This document shows positions 24,742-31,524 of a stretch of DNA of 33,788 bases, piece after piece (the first letter of the stretch is position 1; every line of letters starts with the position of its first letter). The position numbers were made by a program, and so were the translations under genes. This stretch comes from Pseudomonas sp. LS-2 (GTDB lineage: Bacteria > Pseudomonadota > Gammaproteobacteria > Pseudomonadales > Pseudomonadaceae). Where the stretch lies: the NCBI RefSeq assembly GCF_003605735.1, contig NZ_QXTJ01000034.1, positions 5,919 through 39,706 on the forward strand. Reading direction: 5' to 3'. The notes under the pieces were generated by a model that saw only the letters and a program-made list of their open reading frames with translations, did not search any database and had not been told where the DNA came from.

Positions 24742-24757
24742 CTGACCAGCTAGTCAG
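24742..24757. promoter_or_regulatory. TetR-type operator-like palindrome
   Basis: CTGACCAGCTAGTCAG is a 16-bp palindrome with one mismatched pair (C and A flanking the central AGCT). It lies 38 bp before the ATG of the small gene at 24796 and 335 bp from the TetR start. The form resembles known TetR-family operators. Regulation by the nearby TetR is inference. Confidence 0.5.
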
Positions 24758-24795
24758 GATGTCAGGTTCCTTACTCTCAGCACGAGGATTCACCC

Positions 24796-25032
24796 ATGCG
24801 CACCTACACCCTGCACTACCTGTTCAACGGCGAGCCCCGCACCCATGCTTTCGAACTCAAACAGCCGCATCTGCCGCTGCACGAAGCGGCCATGCACTTG
24901 CTGCAACTGCACTTCGGCGACAGCGAAAACAGCCTGATCATGCCGAACGCAGAAGCCACACCGGAGGAAATTGCCAAGCAGGCCGAGCGGGTGGGGCTGA
25001 CCCGGATCGAGGTCGTCGACCAGCCTGCCTGA
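24796..25032 (+). CDS. Small soluble protein of unknown function
   Basis: A 78-residue protein beginning MRTYTLHYLFNGEPRTHAFE and ending in a helix plus strand (PEEIAKQAERVGLTRIEVVD). It looks like a compact alpha/beta cytosolic protein with no signal peptide or cysteine. GAGG (24783-24786) precedes ATG 24796 at about 9 bases, and codon use is like that of the neighbours, so it is probably real. I recall similar small hypothetical proteins in Pseudomonas but know no function. A TetR-type palindrome lies just upstream, and a nested hairpin follows the gene. Confidence 0.75.
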   Translation: MRTYTLHYLFNGEPRTHAFELKQPHLPLHEAAMHLLQLHFGDSENSLIMPNAEATPEEIAKQAERVGLTRIEVVDQPA

Positions 25033-25052
25033 GACCGGGCCAAGCACTGCCA

Positions 25053-25109
25053 CTGCCCGAACCCGACGTTCACGACAGGACGACTGTGTGCGTCGTGATT
25101 TTCGGGCAG
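25053..25109 (+). other. Nested inverted repeats, possible structured RNA or terminator
   Basis: Outer arms CTGCCCGAA (25053-25061) and TTCGGGCAG (25101-25109) enclose inner arms TCACGAC (25070-25076) and GTCGTGA (25092-25098). A second ACGAC copy at 25080-25084 can also pair with GTCGT, giving an alternative short hairpin. The element lies between the small gene and the GNAT gene. There is no long T-run, only ATTTT at 25098-25102. Confidence 0.5.
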
Positions 25110-25178
25110 ACTGGCGACGCTGTTTTGCGTGCCGACGCCCTCGGCAGCGTTTGATGAACACCACAAGGGATGTGATCC

Positions 25179-25700
25179 ATGCAGTCTTTCAGCGTTCGTG
25201 AACTGAGCAGTGGCGATACCGACGCATTGCTGGCGTTCGAAGCCCACAACCGCGAATGGTTCGAGTCGCAAATCGATGCGCGCGACCCCGCGTTCTACAC
25301 GTCTGCGGGAGTCGCCGAGCACATCGAGCGTTATCTGTCCGACTTTGCCAGCGGCATCTGGCACCCGTTCGTGATTCAGGACCCGACCGGGCGGATCGTT
25401 GGCCGGGCCAACCTGAAAGCCATCGACTCGGCACAGGGCCTGGCGGAAGTCGGCTATCGAGTGGGCCAGGAGGCGTGCGGCAAGGGCGTGGCGACGCTGG
25501 CGCTCAAACATCTGATCCAGCAGGCTCGGTCGCGTTGGGCACTGACCGCGTTGGTTGCGTATGTCTATCCGGACAATATCGGGTCACAGAAAGTGCTGGA
25601 TCGCTGCGGGTTCGTCCCCGAACCGCGATGGGAGGCGCAACAGATCGGCACTGAACGGCGCTTCGTGCTGACCCTCTCGGCGCCTCAATCCGCCCGGTAG
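25179..25700 (+). CDS. GNAT-family N-acetyltransferase
   Basis: A 173-residue acetyltransferase of the RimJ/RimL-like GNAT group. The central strand IVGRANLKAI is followed by the acetyl-CoA binding segment VGYRVGQEACGKGVATLALK. The C-terminal motif YVYPDNIGSQKVLDRCGFVP has the N-x-x-S-x-x-x-L-x-x-x-G-F form. The target amine is unknown. ATG at 25179 has AAGGGA about 8 bases upstream. The last 16 bp overlap the convergent membrane-protein gene. Confidence 0.9.
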   Translation: MQSFSVRELSSGDTDALLAFEAHNREWFESQIDARDPAFYTSAGVAEHIERYLSDFASGIWHPFVIQDPTGRIVGRANLKAIDSAQGLAEVGYRVGQEACGKGVATLALKHLIQQARSRWALTALVAYVYPDNIGSQKVLDRCGFVPEPRWEAQQIGTERRFVLTLSAPQSAR

Positions 25701-26029
25701 GTCCAGACCATTTCGACCACGCGTTCGGAAACGACCACGTAGACGACCACGATCAGGATTTGCAGGACGGTGTGGTAGCGCAGGCGGGACAGCCGACGAA
25801 TGCCATCGCTGATGTTCAACACCATGAGAATGCCGGAGAGCACGATCAAGCCCCAACCGGTCGTGCCGGCCGCCATCGGGCTCATGAACACATGATGGCC
25901 GCTGCGCAGGGCGTCGGTACCTGCGGCCAGCAGCAATGCGCACAGCACCATGTTCTTGAAATTGTCGAATATCTTCGGGCTGACATCGTTGTCCAGCAGC
26001 TCCAGATAACGCTTCCATAATCGGTGCAT
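25685..26029 (-). CDS. Small inner-membrane protein of unknown function
   Basis: A 114-residue protein with three predicted transmembrane helices: about 27-42 (MVLCALLLAAGTDAL), 53-72 (GTTGWGLIVLSGILMVLNIS) and 86-105 (TVLQILIVVVYVVVSERVVE). ATG at 26029 is preferred because AGGTGA lies 5-6 bases upstream; a GTG at 26038 is in frame. No motif or family is recognised. Its 3' end overlaps the convergent GNAT gene by 16 bp. Confidence 0.75.
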   Translation of the reverse strand: MHRLWKRYLELLDNDVSPKIFDNFKNMVLCALLLAAGTDALRSGHHVFMSPMAAGTTGWGLIVLSGILMVLNISDGIRRLSRLRYHTVLQILIVVVYVVVSERVVEMVWTYRAD

Positions 26030-26158
26030 TTGATTCACCTGGCAGGCCGTTCGTATCGCGTGCCTAGTCAGGTTAGACCGATGTCAGCACATTGCCTGAT
26101 GCAATCGGCCGATGCTCACTCGATGCTCGAGTCAGGACAGCGGTGCGCGATACGAACG

Positions 26159-26192
26159 AAAAGGCCGCTGCCAGTGATGGCAGCGGCCTTTT
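26159..26192. terminator. Strong bidirectional terminator
   Basis: A perfect 15-bp stem (26159-26173 with 26178-26192, core GGCCGCTGCCA) with loop GTGA; A4 and T4 close the arms. It lies 12 bp beyond the stop of the exported His/Tyr-rich protein gene (minus). Confidence 0.9.
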
Positions 26193-26204
26193 GCCGGGCG
26201 GGAC

Positions 26205-26561
26205 TTACCAGCGGCCATCCCCACGGCCATGGTCGTAGCGATGGTCATACCCGCGATCATGGCCGCCGTTGTAATAGCGATGGGGCGGTGGCGGGGCGAA
26301 GCGACGGTACTCGACCCGAGGCGCCACCGGCACATAGGCCACTGGCTGGTACACCGGCTGATAACGGGGTTGTGGCCGGTATTGCTGGTATTGCGGGCGA
26401 TAGTGATCGTGGTTCGAGTTGCTGATCACGGTGGCCAGAACTGCCCCGACGGCGGCCCCCGCGATGACTGGCACTACCACGTTGCGCTCGCTGGCGCTGG
26501 CGGCGCCCGCAGCGAGCAGGCAACCGGACAGGATCAAGGCTTGGGTCATCTTCGAAAACAT
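26205..26561 (-). CDS. Exported His/Tyr/Arg/Pro-rich protein
   Basis: A 118-residue exported protein. The signal peptide spans 1-24 (MTQALILSGCLLAAGAASAS region, cleavage around ASA-SER). A short hydrophobic glycine/alanine segment follows at 30-47 (VPVIAGAAVGAVLATVIS), like a glycine-zipper. The rest is low-complexity and rich in Tyr, Pro, His, Arg and Gln (NSNHDHYRPQYQQYRPQPRY), ending GYDHRYDHGRGDGRW. AGGAGA lies 5 bases before ATG 26561. The tail could bind metal or the cell envelope; similar proteins are common in Pseudomonas without known function. A strong terminator follows directly. Confidence 0.8.
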   Translation of the reverse strand: MFSKMTQALILSGCLLAAGAASASERNVVVPVIAGAAVGAVLATVISNSNHDHYRPQYQQYRPQPRYQPVYQPVAYVPVAPRVEYRRFAPPPPHRYYNGGHDRGYDHRYDHGRGDGRW

Positions 26562-26620
26562 GGTGTCTCCTCTGGCGATGTGTTTGGGTTCGCCATGGGT
26601 GTATGAAACACCGGATCGGT

Positions 26621-26668
26621 GTAAACGAACGTCCAGACTCCGTAAACGTTGAGTAAAGGATCAACGTT
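26621..26668. promoter_or_regulatory. Phased direct repeats plus inverted repeat, regulator-binding candidate
   Basis: GTAAACG occurs at 26621-26627 and 26642-26648 and GTAAAGG at 26653-26659, with spacings of 21 and 11 bp, i.e. on one face of the helix. Also, AACGTTGA (26645-26652) and TCAACGTT (26661-26668) form a perfect 8-bp inverted repeat. The block is 60-107 bp upstream of the exported His/Tyr-rich gene and about 145-190 bp upstream of the DUF3616-like gene. Direct repeats spaced like this are typical of OmpR-type response regulators, but none is identified. Confidence 0.45.
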
Positions 26669-26812
26669 CACCCTCGACACGAAGATAGTCGTTGGCGGTC
26701 TTGATTTAGATCCACCAGCGACTAGCCTCGAACCAACAGACTTTCACTGCTCCAGTGCGGCTAGCCACGCGTGCTTTGGTCCGTTGCTGATCGATGAAAG
26801 ACAGGAGGTCAC

Positions 26813-27907
26813 ATGAGCAAACGATGCAAGGTGGCGATGCTGAGTTTCGACCCGGCGAATGCGTCGTTGCGCGACGGTCTGTCGGTGGCGGTGCAGATTG
26901 GCAACTCACTCTGGCTGGCCAACGACGAAACCACGAGTCTCGAGCGTCTGAACATTCAAACGGCGGCAGTGGGGCAGGCGATCCTTTGCAATGAACACCG
27001 TTCGTTTTCACTGCTGGATTTGCTGAATCTGCCGCTGAAAGATCCCGAAGCCGAGATCGATATCGAGGGCGTGGCCTTCGCGCCTGAATCCGGCTACCTC
27101 TGGCTGACCGGGTCCCACAGCCTCAAACGCAAGAAGCCCGAAGTCGATAGAACGGCCGAGAAGAACATCAAGCGGCTGTCGACGGTCACGGCGGACGGCA
27201 ACCGCTTTACCCTGGCGCGAATCCCGCTGGTACGACAGCCTGACGGCGATGTCCTCGCTCGAAAGGTGGACGCTGACGCCCGGACTGCAGCCCTCTTGCG
27301 TGGAGACGAAACCGGTAATGATCTGACGACCGAGATCGCGGCCGACGATCAGCTGCGCGACTTTCTTCGCATCCCCGGTAAGGACAACGGCTTTGACATT
27401 GAGGGGCTGGTGGTTATCGGATCTCGACTTTTACTGGGACTGCGTGGGCCTGTTTTGCGCGGATGGGCGGTGCTACTGGAAATCGAACCCGAACTGAGCG
27501 CCGGCTCGACCGACACCCTCGTGCTGAAGAAAATCGGCCCGAATGGGCGGCGATATCGAAAGCACTTTCTGGCTCTCAACGGTCTGGGAATACGCGATCT
27601 GTGCATGCAGGGTGACGATCTGCTGATCCTGGCCGGGCCGACAATGGATCTTGATGGTCCTGTCACCGTGTTCCGGTGGCGGGGCGGCTTCACGGCGGAT
27701 GGCGAAAGCGTGATCTTCGCCGATCAACTGGAAAGCGTACTGGATATTCCGTTCGGACAAGGCGATGACCACGCCGAAGGGATGTGTCTGTTCCAATCGG
27801 GTGAGGCCACTGAGCCGTCTTTGCTGGTGGTCTACGATAGCGCTGCACAAGGCCGCAAACACGGCGAAACGGATGTCGAAGGCGATCTGTTCTGCCTTGG
27901 GCAGTAA
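26813..27907 (+). CDS. DUF3616-like protein
   Basis: A 364-residue cytosolic protein (no signal peptide) with repeated beta-strand blocks resembling a propeller: LWLANDETTSLERL, IDIEGVAFAPESGYLWLTGS, FDIEGLVVIGSRLLLGLRGP and AEGMCLFQSGEA. The I-E-G-x-x-x and L-L-G-L-R-G-P-V-L-R-G-W pattern fits what I recall of the DUF3616 family, whose function is unknown. An ideal AGGAGGT lies 5 bases upstream of ATG 26813, predicting strong translation. It is divergent from the exported His/Tyr-rich protein, across a 251-bp region with a phased repeat. Confidence 0.8.
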   Translation: MSKRCKVAMLSFDPANASLRDGLSVAVQIGNSLWLANDETTSLERLNIQTAAVGQAILCNEHRSFSLLDLLNLPLKDPEAEIDIEGVAFAPESGYLWLTGSHSLKRKKPEVDRTAEKNIKRLSTVTADGNRFTLARIPLVRQPDGDVLARKVDADARTAALLRGDETGNDLTTEIAADDQLRDFLRIPGKDNGFDIEGLVVIGSRLLLGLRGPVLRGWAVLLEIEPELSAGSTDTLVLKKIGPNGRRYRKHFLALNGLGIRDLCMQGDDLLILAGPTMDLDGPVTVFRWRGGFTADGESVIFADQLESVLDIPFGQGDDHAEGMCLFQSGEATEPSLLVVYDSAAQGRKHGETDVEGDLFCLGQ

Positions 27908-27929
27908 CAGCTTGCAGACAATCGCCGCA

Positions 27930-27954
27930 AGGCCACCCCATGGCGGGGCGGCCT
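27930..27954. terminator. Possible terminator between convergent genes
   Basis: AGGCC-A-CCCC (27930-27939) pairs with GGGG-C-GGCCT (27945-27954) with one A-C mismatch and loop ATGGC. No clear T-run follows. It lies between the convergent DUF3616-like gene and proP. Confidence 0.45.
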
Positions 27955-27966
27955 ATGATCAACCCC

Positions 27967-29469
27967 TCAGTCGATCCGCGGATGCTGTTGCGCCAGGTCC
28001 TTGCGTTTGGCTTCGAGTTCGGCGATTTGCGCGTCGATGTCTTCGATCTTCTGTTCGATGTTGTCGTGGTAATCCTCCAGCAACTCCCGCGCTTCCTCGA
28101 TGTTGGACGCCGCAGGCGCTGCGCCGCGCAGGGGTTTGTTGGCGGTTTCTTTCATGGTCAGGCCAGTCATCAGGCCGATCACTGCGATGACCATCAGGTA
28201 GTAGGCCGGCATGTACAGGTTTTCAGTGGTCTCCACCAGCCAGGCGGCCAGGGTCGGGGTCAGGCCGGCGATCAGCACCGAGACGTTGAAGGCGCTGGCC
28301 AGCGCGCTGTACCGGATGTGGGTGGGGAACATCGCTGGCAGGGTGGACGCCATGACGCCGATGAAGAAGTTCAGCACCACCGCCAGAATCAGCAGGCCGG
28401 CGAAGATCAAACCGATCTTGCCGCTGATGATCAGCATGAACGCTGGAATCGCCAGCAGAAACAGCGCGACGCTGCCCACGATGATGAAAGGCCGGCGGCC
28501 GATCTTGTCACTGATGAAGCCGATCAGTGGCTGGACGAACAGCATGCCGACCATGATCGCGATGATGATCAGCACGCCATGGTTTTCGCTGTAATGCAGG
28601 TTGTGCGAGAGGTAGCTGGGCATGTAGGTCAGCAGCATGTAATAGGTGACGTTGGTCGCCACCACGATGCCGATGCAGGTGATCAGGCTGCGCCAGTGCT
28701 TGGTCGCCACTTCCTTGAACGACACTTTCGGGCCGCCTGACAGGCCTTCGCGGTCGCCCTGTTCGAGCTTTTCGACATGCTGCTGGAACGCCGGGGTTTC
28801 TTCGAGGGCGTTACGCAGGTAAAGACCCAGCATGCCCAGCGGCAGGGCGAGGAAGAACGGCAGGCGCCAGCCCCAGGCCTGGAACTGCTCTTCGCCGATG
28901 ACTGTGGAAATCAGCACCACGATGCCCGCGCCGAGGACGAAACCGGCGATGGAGCCGAAGTCCAGCCAACTGCCGAGGAAGCCGCGCTTGCGGTCCGGGG
29001 CATATTCAGCGACGAAGATCGAGGCGCCGGTGTACTCGCCACCGACCGAAAATCCCTGGGCCATTTTCGCGAGCAACAGCAGGATCGGCGCCCAGATGCC
29101 AATCGAATCATAGGAAGGGATCAGGCCGATGGCGGTGGTGCTCAGGGACATGATCACGATGGTCGCGGCGAGGACTTTCTGTCGTCCGTACTTGTCGCCC
29201 AGGGCGCCGAAGAACAGCCCGCCCAGCGGGCGTATCAGGAAGGGCACCGAGAAGGTCGCCAATGCGGCGATCATCTGTACGCTGGGGTCGGCACCGGGGA
29301 AGAACACCTTGCCCAGCACATAGGCCACAAAGCCATAGACGCCAAAGTCAAACCATTCCATCGCGTTGCCCAGCGCAGCGGCGGTGATCGCCTTGCGCAT
29401 CTTGGCGTCGTCGACGATGGTGATGTCGTTCAATCCGATGGGACTGACGCTTTTCTTACGTGATTTCAT
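27967..29469 (-). CDS. proP: ProP-type osmoprotectant:H+ symporter
   Basis: A 500-residue MFS transporter of the metabolite:H+ symporter family, the same length as E. coli ProP, which imports proline and glycine betaine under hyperosmotic stress. Visible features are ALGNAMEWFDFGVYGF in TM1, the loop 2-3 signature GALGDKYGRQKV, the second-half equivalent ISDKIGRRPF, and 12 hydrophobic segments. The C-terminus has a long charged alpha-helical tail at about 455-497 (EEARELLEDYHDNIEQKIED, IDAQIAELEAKRKDLAQ) with heptad spacing, as in the antiparallel coiled coil that tunes osmosensing in ProP. ATG at 29469 has AGGGA upstream. Upstream DNA is a repeat-rich spacer. Confidence 0.93.
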   Translation of the reverse strand: MKSRKKSVSPIGLNDITIVDDAKMRKAITAAALGNAMEWFDFGVYGFVAYVLGKVFFPGADPSVQMIAALATFSVPFLIRPLGGLFFGALGDKYGRQKVLAATIVIMSLSTTAIGLIPSYDSIGIWAPILLLLAKMAQGFSVGGEYTGASIFVAEYAPDRKRGFLGSWLDFGSIAGFVLGAGIVVLISTVIGEEQFQAWGWRLPFFLALPLGMLGLYLRNALEETPAFQQHVEKLEQGDREGLSGGPKVSFKEVATKHWRSLITCIGIVVATNVTYYMLLTYMPSYLSHNLHYSENHGVLIIIAIMVGMLFVQPLIGFISDKIGRRPFIIVGSVALFLLAIPAFMLIISGKIGLIFAGLLILAVVLNFFIGVMASTLPAMFPTHIRYSALASAFNVSVLIAGLTPTLAAWLVETTENLYMPAYYLMVIAVIGLMTGLTMKETANKPLRGAAPAASNIEEARELLEDYHDNIEQKIEDIDAQIAELEAKRKDLAQQHPRID

Positions 29470-29653
29470 GACCGATTCCCTGTTACTGATCTTCCTTGCC
29501 GCAAACCCTGGCGCCGCACAGGAAGAGACGGACGACCGTCGCGCTCAGTCGACGCTAGCGATTTGCTGGCATGGGCTACTTCGAATCAGATACGGGGAAA
29601 GGGCAAATAATTCACCGTGTGACCGGATATTTCCAGCCGGGCCTTGAACCGTC

Positions 29654-29710
29654 CGGCTCGCCGGCAGTGGCGCCTACAGAATCGCTGCCGCCGGCAAGCC
29701 GGGCTGCTAC
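29654..29710. repeat. REP-like palindromic element (copy 2, partly degraded)
   Basis: CGGCTCGCCGGC (29654-29665) opposes GCCGGCAAGCCG (from 29690). Bases 29681-29710, starting ATCGCTGCC, match the end of the element at 4939-5006 with one difference. The left arm is truncated or diverged compared with copy 1. Confidence 0.8.
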
Positions 29711-29739
29711 GGCCTTCGGCCAGAATCAAACGTCGTCAT

Positions 29740-29793
29740 GATCGTTCCCGCGCTCCAGCGTGGGAATGCCGCCCGGGACGCTCCGCGTCCACA
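29740..29793. repeat. Pseudomonas dispersed repeat with two short palindromes
   Basis: It contains CGTTCCCGCGCTCCAGCGTG GGAATG (29743-29768), then CCGGGACGCTCCGCGTCC (29774-29791), each a short hairpin. This resembles a repeat I know as common in fluorescent Pseudomonas genomes. Confidence 0.7.
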
Positions 29794-29990
29794 TCGCCGC
29801 ACTTTTCGGCTTTCGGTGATGCGCGCGTCTCGGCGCCGCCGGGATCAATGTCTCGGACATGACTGATATTGCAATCACCCATCTTCGCCTTGCGGCAAAA
29901 AAACATCGACCGGGAACTGGCGCTCGCCGAACCAATATGGACAATGCGCCGAGCAACGCCTGCACATGTCTCCGCCAACAGGAACTCCCT

Positions 29991-30509
29991 ATGCCCACCC
30001 TCACGTTTCGCAACGCCGTGCCGTCTGACGCGCCGCGCTGCTATCAGATCGAATCCACTGCCTACGAAGGGGACGAAGCGGCGACGCTGGAGAAGATCCA
30101 GACGCGCATCGCCCAGTACCCGCAAGGCTTTCTGATTCTCGAAGACGCCGGGCAAGTCGTCGGTTTCATCAACAGCGGCTGCGCCCATGAGGTGGTGATG
30201 TCGGACGAGGCGTTCAAGGAACTGGTGGGCCACTCGGCCGAGGCGCCGAATGTGGTGATCATGTCGGTGGTGGTCGATCCGGCATTTCAGGGCAAGGGTT
30301 ACGCGACGCTGCTGATGCGCGAGTTCGTTCAGCGCATGACCGACCTGCACAAAACAACCCTCCACCTGATGTGCAAGGAGCGCCATGTGCCGCTCTATGA
30401 GCGCATGGGCTATCGCTACGTTCAGCCGTCTCCTTCGGACCACGGTGGCATGGCCTGGCATGAGATGGTCATGACCCTCCAGGCTCAGCCGGTTCAACCC
30501 TCAGCCTAA
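29991..30509 (+). CDS. GNAT acetyltransferase, arylalkylamine N-acetyltransferase-like
   Basis: A 172-residue GNAT protein. The acetyl-CoA loop is VVVDPAFQGKGYATLLMREF (residues about 93-112), and the C-terminal region HLMCKERHVPLYERMGYRYV, then HGGMAWHEMVM, matches the AANAT-like branch that acetylates primary arylalkyl amines. The actual amine is unknown. ATG at 29991 has AGGAA 7 bases upstream; the frame is open back to 29859. The stop overlaps the stop of the convergent EamA gene by 4 bp. Confidence 0.9.
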   Translation: MPTLTFRNAVPSDAPRCYQIESTAYEGDEAATLEKIQTRIAQYPQGFLILEDAGQVVGFINSGCAHEVVMSDEAFKELVGHSAEAPNVVIMSVVVDPAFQGKGYATLLMREFVQRMTDLHKTTLHLMCKERHVPLYERMGYRYVQPSPSDHGGMAWHEMVMTLQAQPVQPSA

Positions 30510-31348
30510 AGTCCCAGCAACACCGCACCGACGGCAACCACGACGCAGACGATCCAGCGCCTCGCACTCATCGCTTCGCCGAGGAAGATCCGCCCGATCA
30601 ACGCGGCGAACACCACACTGGTTTCGCGCAGGGCGGACACCCCGCCCATGGCGCCCGATTGCATGGCCCAGATCACGATGCCATAGGCACCGATGGACAC
30701 CAGCCCCCCACCCAGCGAAGAGGCCACGGCAGCGGGGTGAGTGCGGGTCGGACCGACCAGCGCCGCAAGCCCGCGACTGGCGACGAACAGCACCGGCATC
30801 GACCAATAGAACATGAACATCCACGCGGTGTACGCCATGGCCTGGCCGTTGGATTGGCGTACCCCGATACCGTCGATCACGGTGTAGAGCGCGATGATTG
30901 CGCCGGTGGAGAGCGCGGTCAGGATGTCCGCTCGGGACACGTGCCGGTCAAGGAGGGCGAGGGTCAGAATCCCCCCCGATATCAAGGCGATCCCAAGACC
31001 GTGCAGCGCACTGATGCCTTCCTGCGCAAACAGCGCCGCGCCGAGGGTCACAAGCAATGGCGACGAACCCCGGGCGATGGCGTAGGCCACCGACAGGTCA
31101 CTGCGTTGGTAGGCGCGTATCAAACTCATGTTGTAGACGATATGCACCAGCCCCGACGCCACGATGTACGGCCATGCCCCCGAATCCGGGGCTGGCAGCA
31201 CCCGCACTGCCACCGTTGACACCACGGCGATCACGATGCTCATCCAGGTCATGGACAAGAAGCGGTCGCGGTTGCCATGCAACATCGCATTCCAGGCTGC
31301 ATGAAGGACGGCAGCAAGGAGGACGAGACCTCCGGTGGCACTGAGCAT
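30506..31348 (-). CDS. EamA/DMT-family transporter
   Basis: A 280-residue inner-membrane protein of the drug/metabolite transporter superfamily with about 10 helices in two EamA repeats. Typical features are LHAAWNAMLHGNRDR at the N-terminus, AYQRSDLSVAYAIARGSSPL (end of repeat 1) and GGVSALRETSVVFAALIGRI FLGEAMSARR-like segment (end of repeat 2). The substrate is unknown, and export of amino acids or metabolites is usual. ATG at 31348 is chosen over the 31483 frame start because it begins the first helix. It is divergent from a LysR gene and probably controlled by it through the inverted repeat at 31452-31498. Confidence 0.9.
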   Translation of the reverse strand: MLSATGGLVLLAAVLHAAWNAMLHGNRDRFLSMTWMSIVIAVVSTVAVRVLPAPDSGAWPYIVASGLVHIVYNMSLIRAYQRSDLSVAYAIARGSSPLLVTLGAALFAQEGISALHGLGIALISGGILTLALLDRHVSRADILTALSTGAIIALYTVIDGIGVRQSNGQAMAYTAWMFMFYWSMPVLFVASRGLAALVGPTRTHPAAVASSLGGGLVSIGAYGIVIWAMQSGAMGGVSALRETSVVFAALIGRIFLGEAMSARRWIVCVVVAVGAVLLGL

Positions 31349-31451
31349 GGCGGTTTTCCGGTCGGGGGCAGTGGGGGAAAGGTCCAGCGCTATAGATACC
31401 GCTGAACGCTGGGGCAGAGGCAAGCGTTGTCTGATCGACGCTTGTATGATC

Positions 31452-31498
31452 GGCAAATTATCTATCTTGGTGCGCGCTGACAAACCAGATAAATTGCC
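31452..31498. promoter_or_regulatory. Inverted repeat in EamA/LysR divergent region
   Basis: GGCAAATTATCT (31452-31463) and AGATAAATTGCC (31487-31498) form a 12-bp inverted repeat with one mismatched pair and a 23-base spacer. It is A+T-rich against a G+C-rich background and lies 26-73 bp before the LysR ATG. It is a good candidate binding site for the LysR protein. Confidence 0.55.
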
Positions 31499-31524
31499 GC
31501 TTCACATCAAAAGAACTATTGCGA

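Larger units (their letters stand above)
29470..29990. other. Repeat-rich intergenic spacer
   Basis: A 521-bp spacer between proP (minus) and a GNAT gene (plus), holding no gene I can support. It contains a degraded REP-like palindrome (29654-29710) with a short CGGCCTTCGGCC hairpin beside it, and a second class of Pseudomonas repeat (29740-29793). Right of these (29794-29990) nothing further is recognised. Promoters for proP and the GNAT gene must lie here, but no clear -35/-10 pair was found. Confidence 0.6.
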
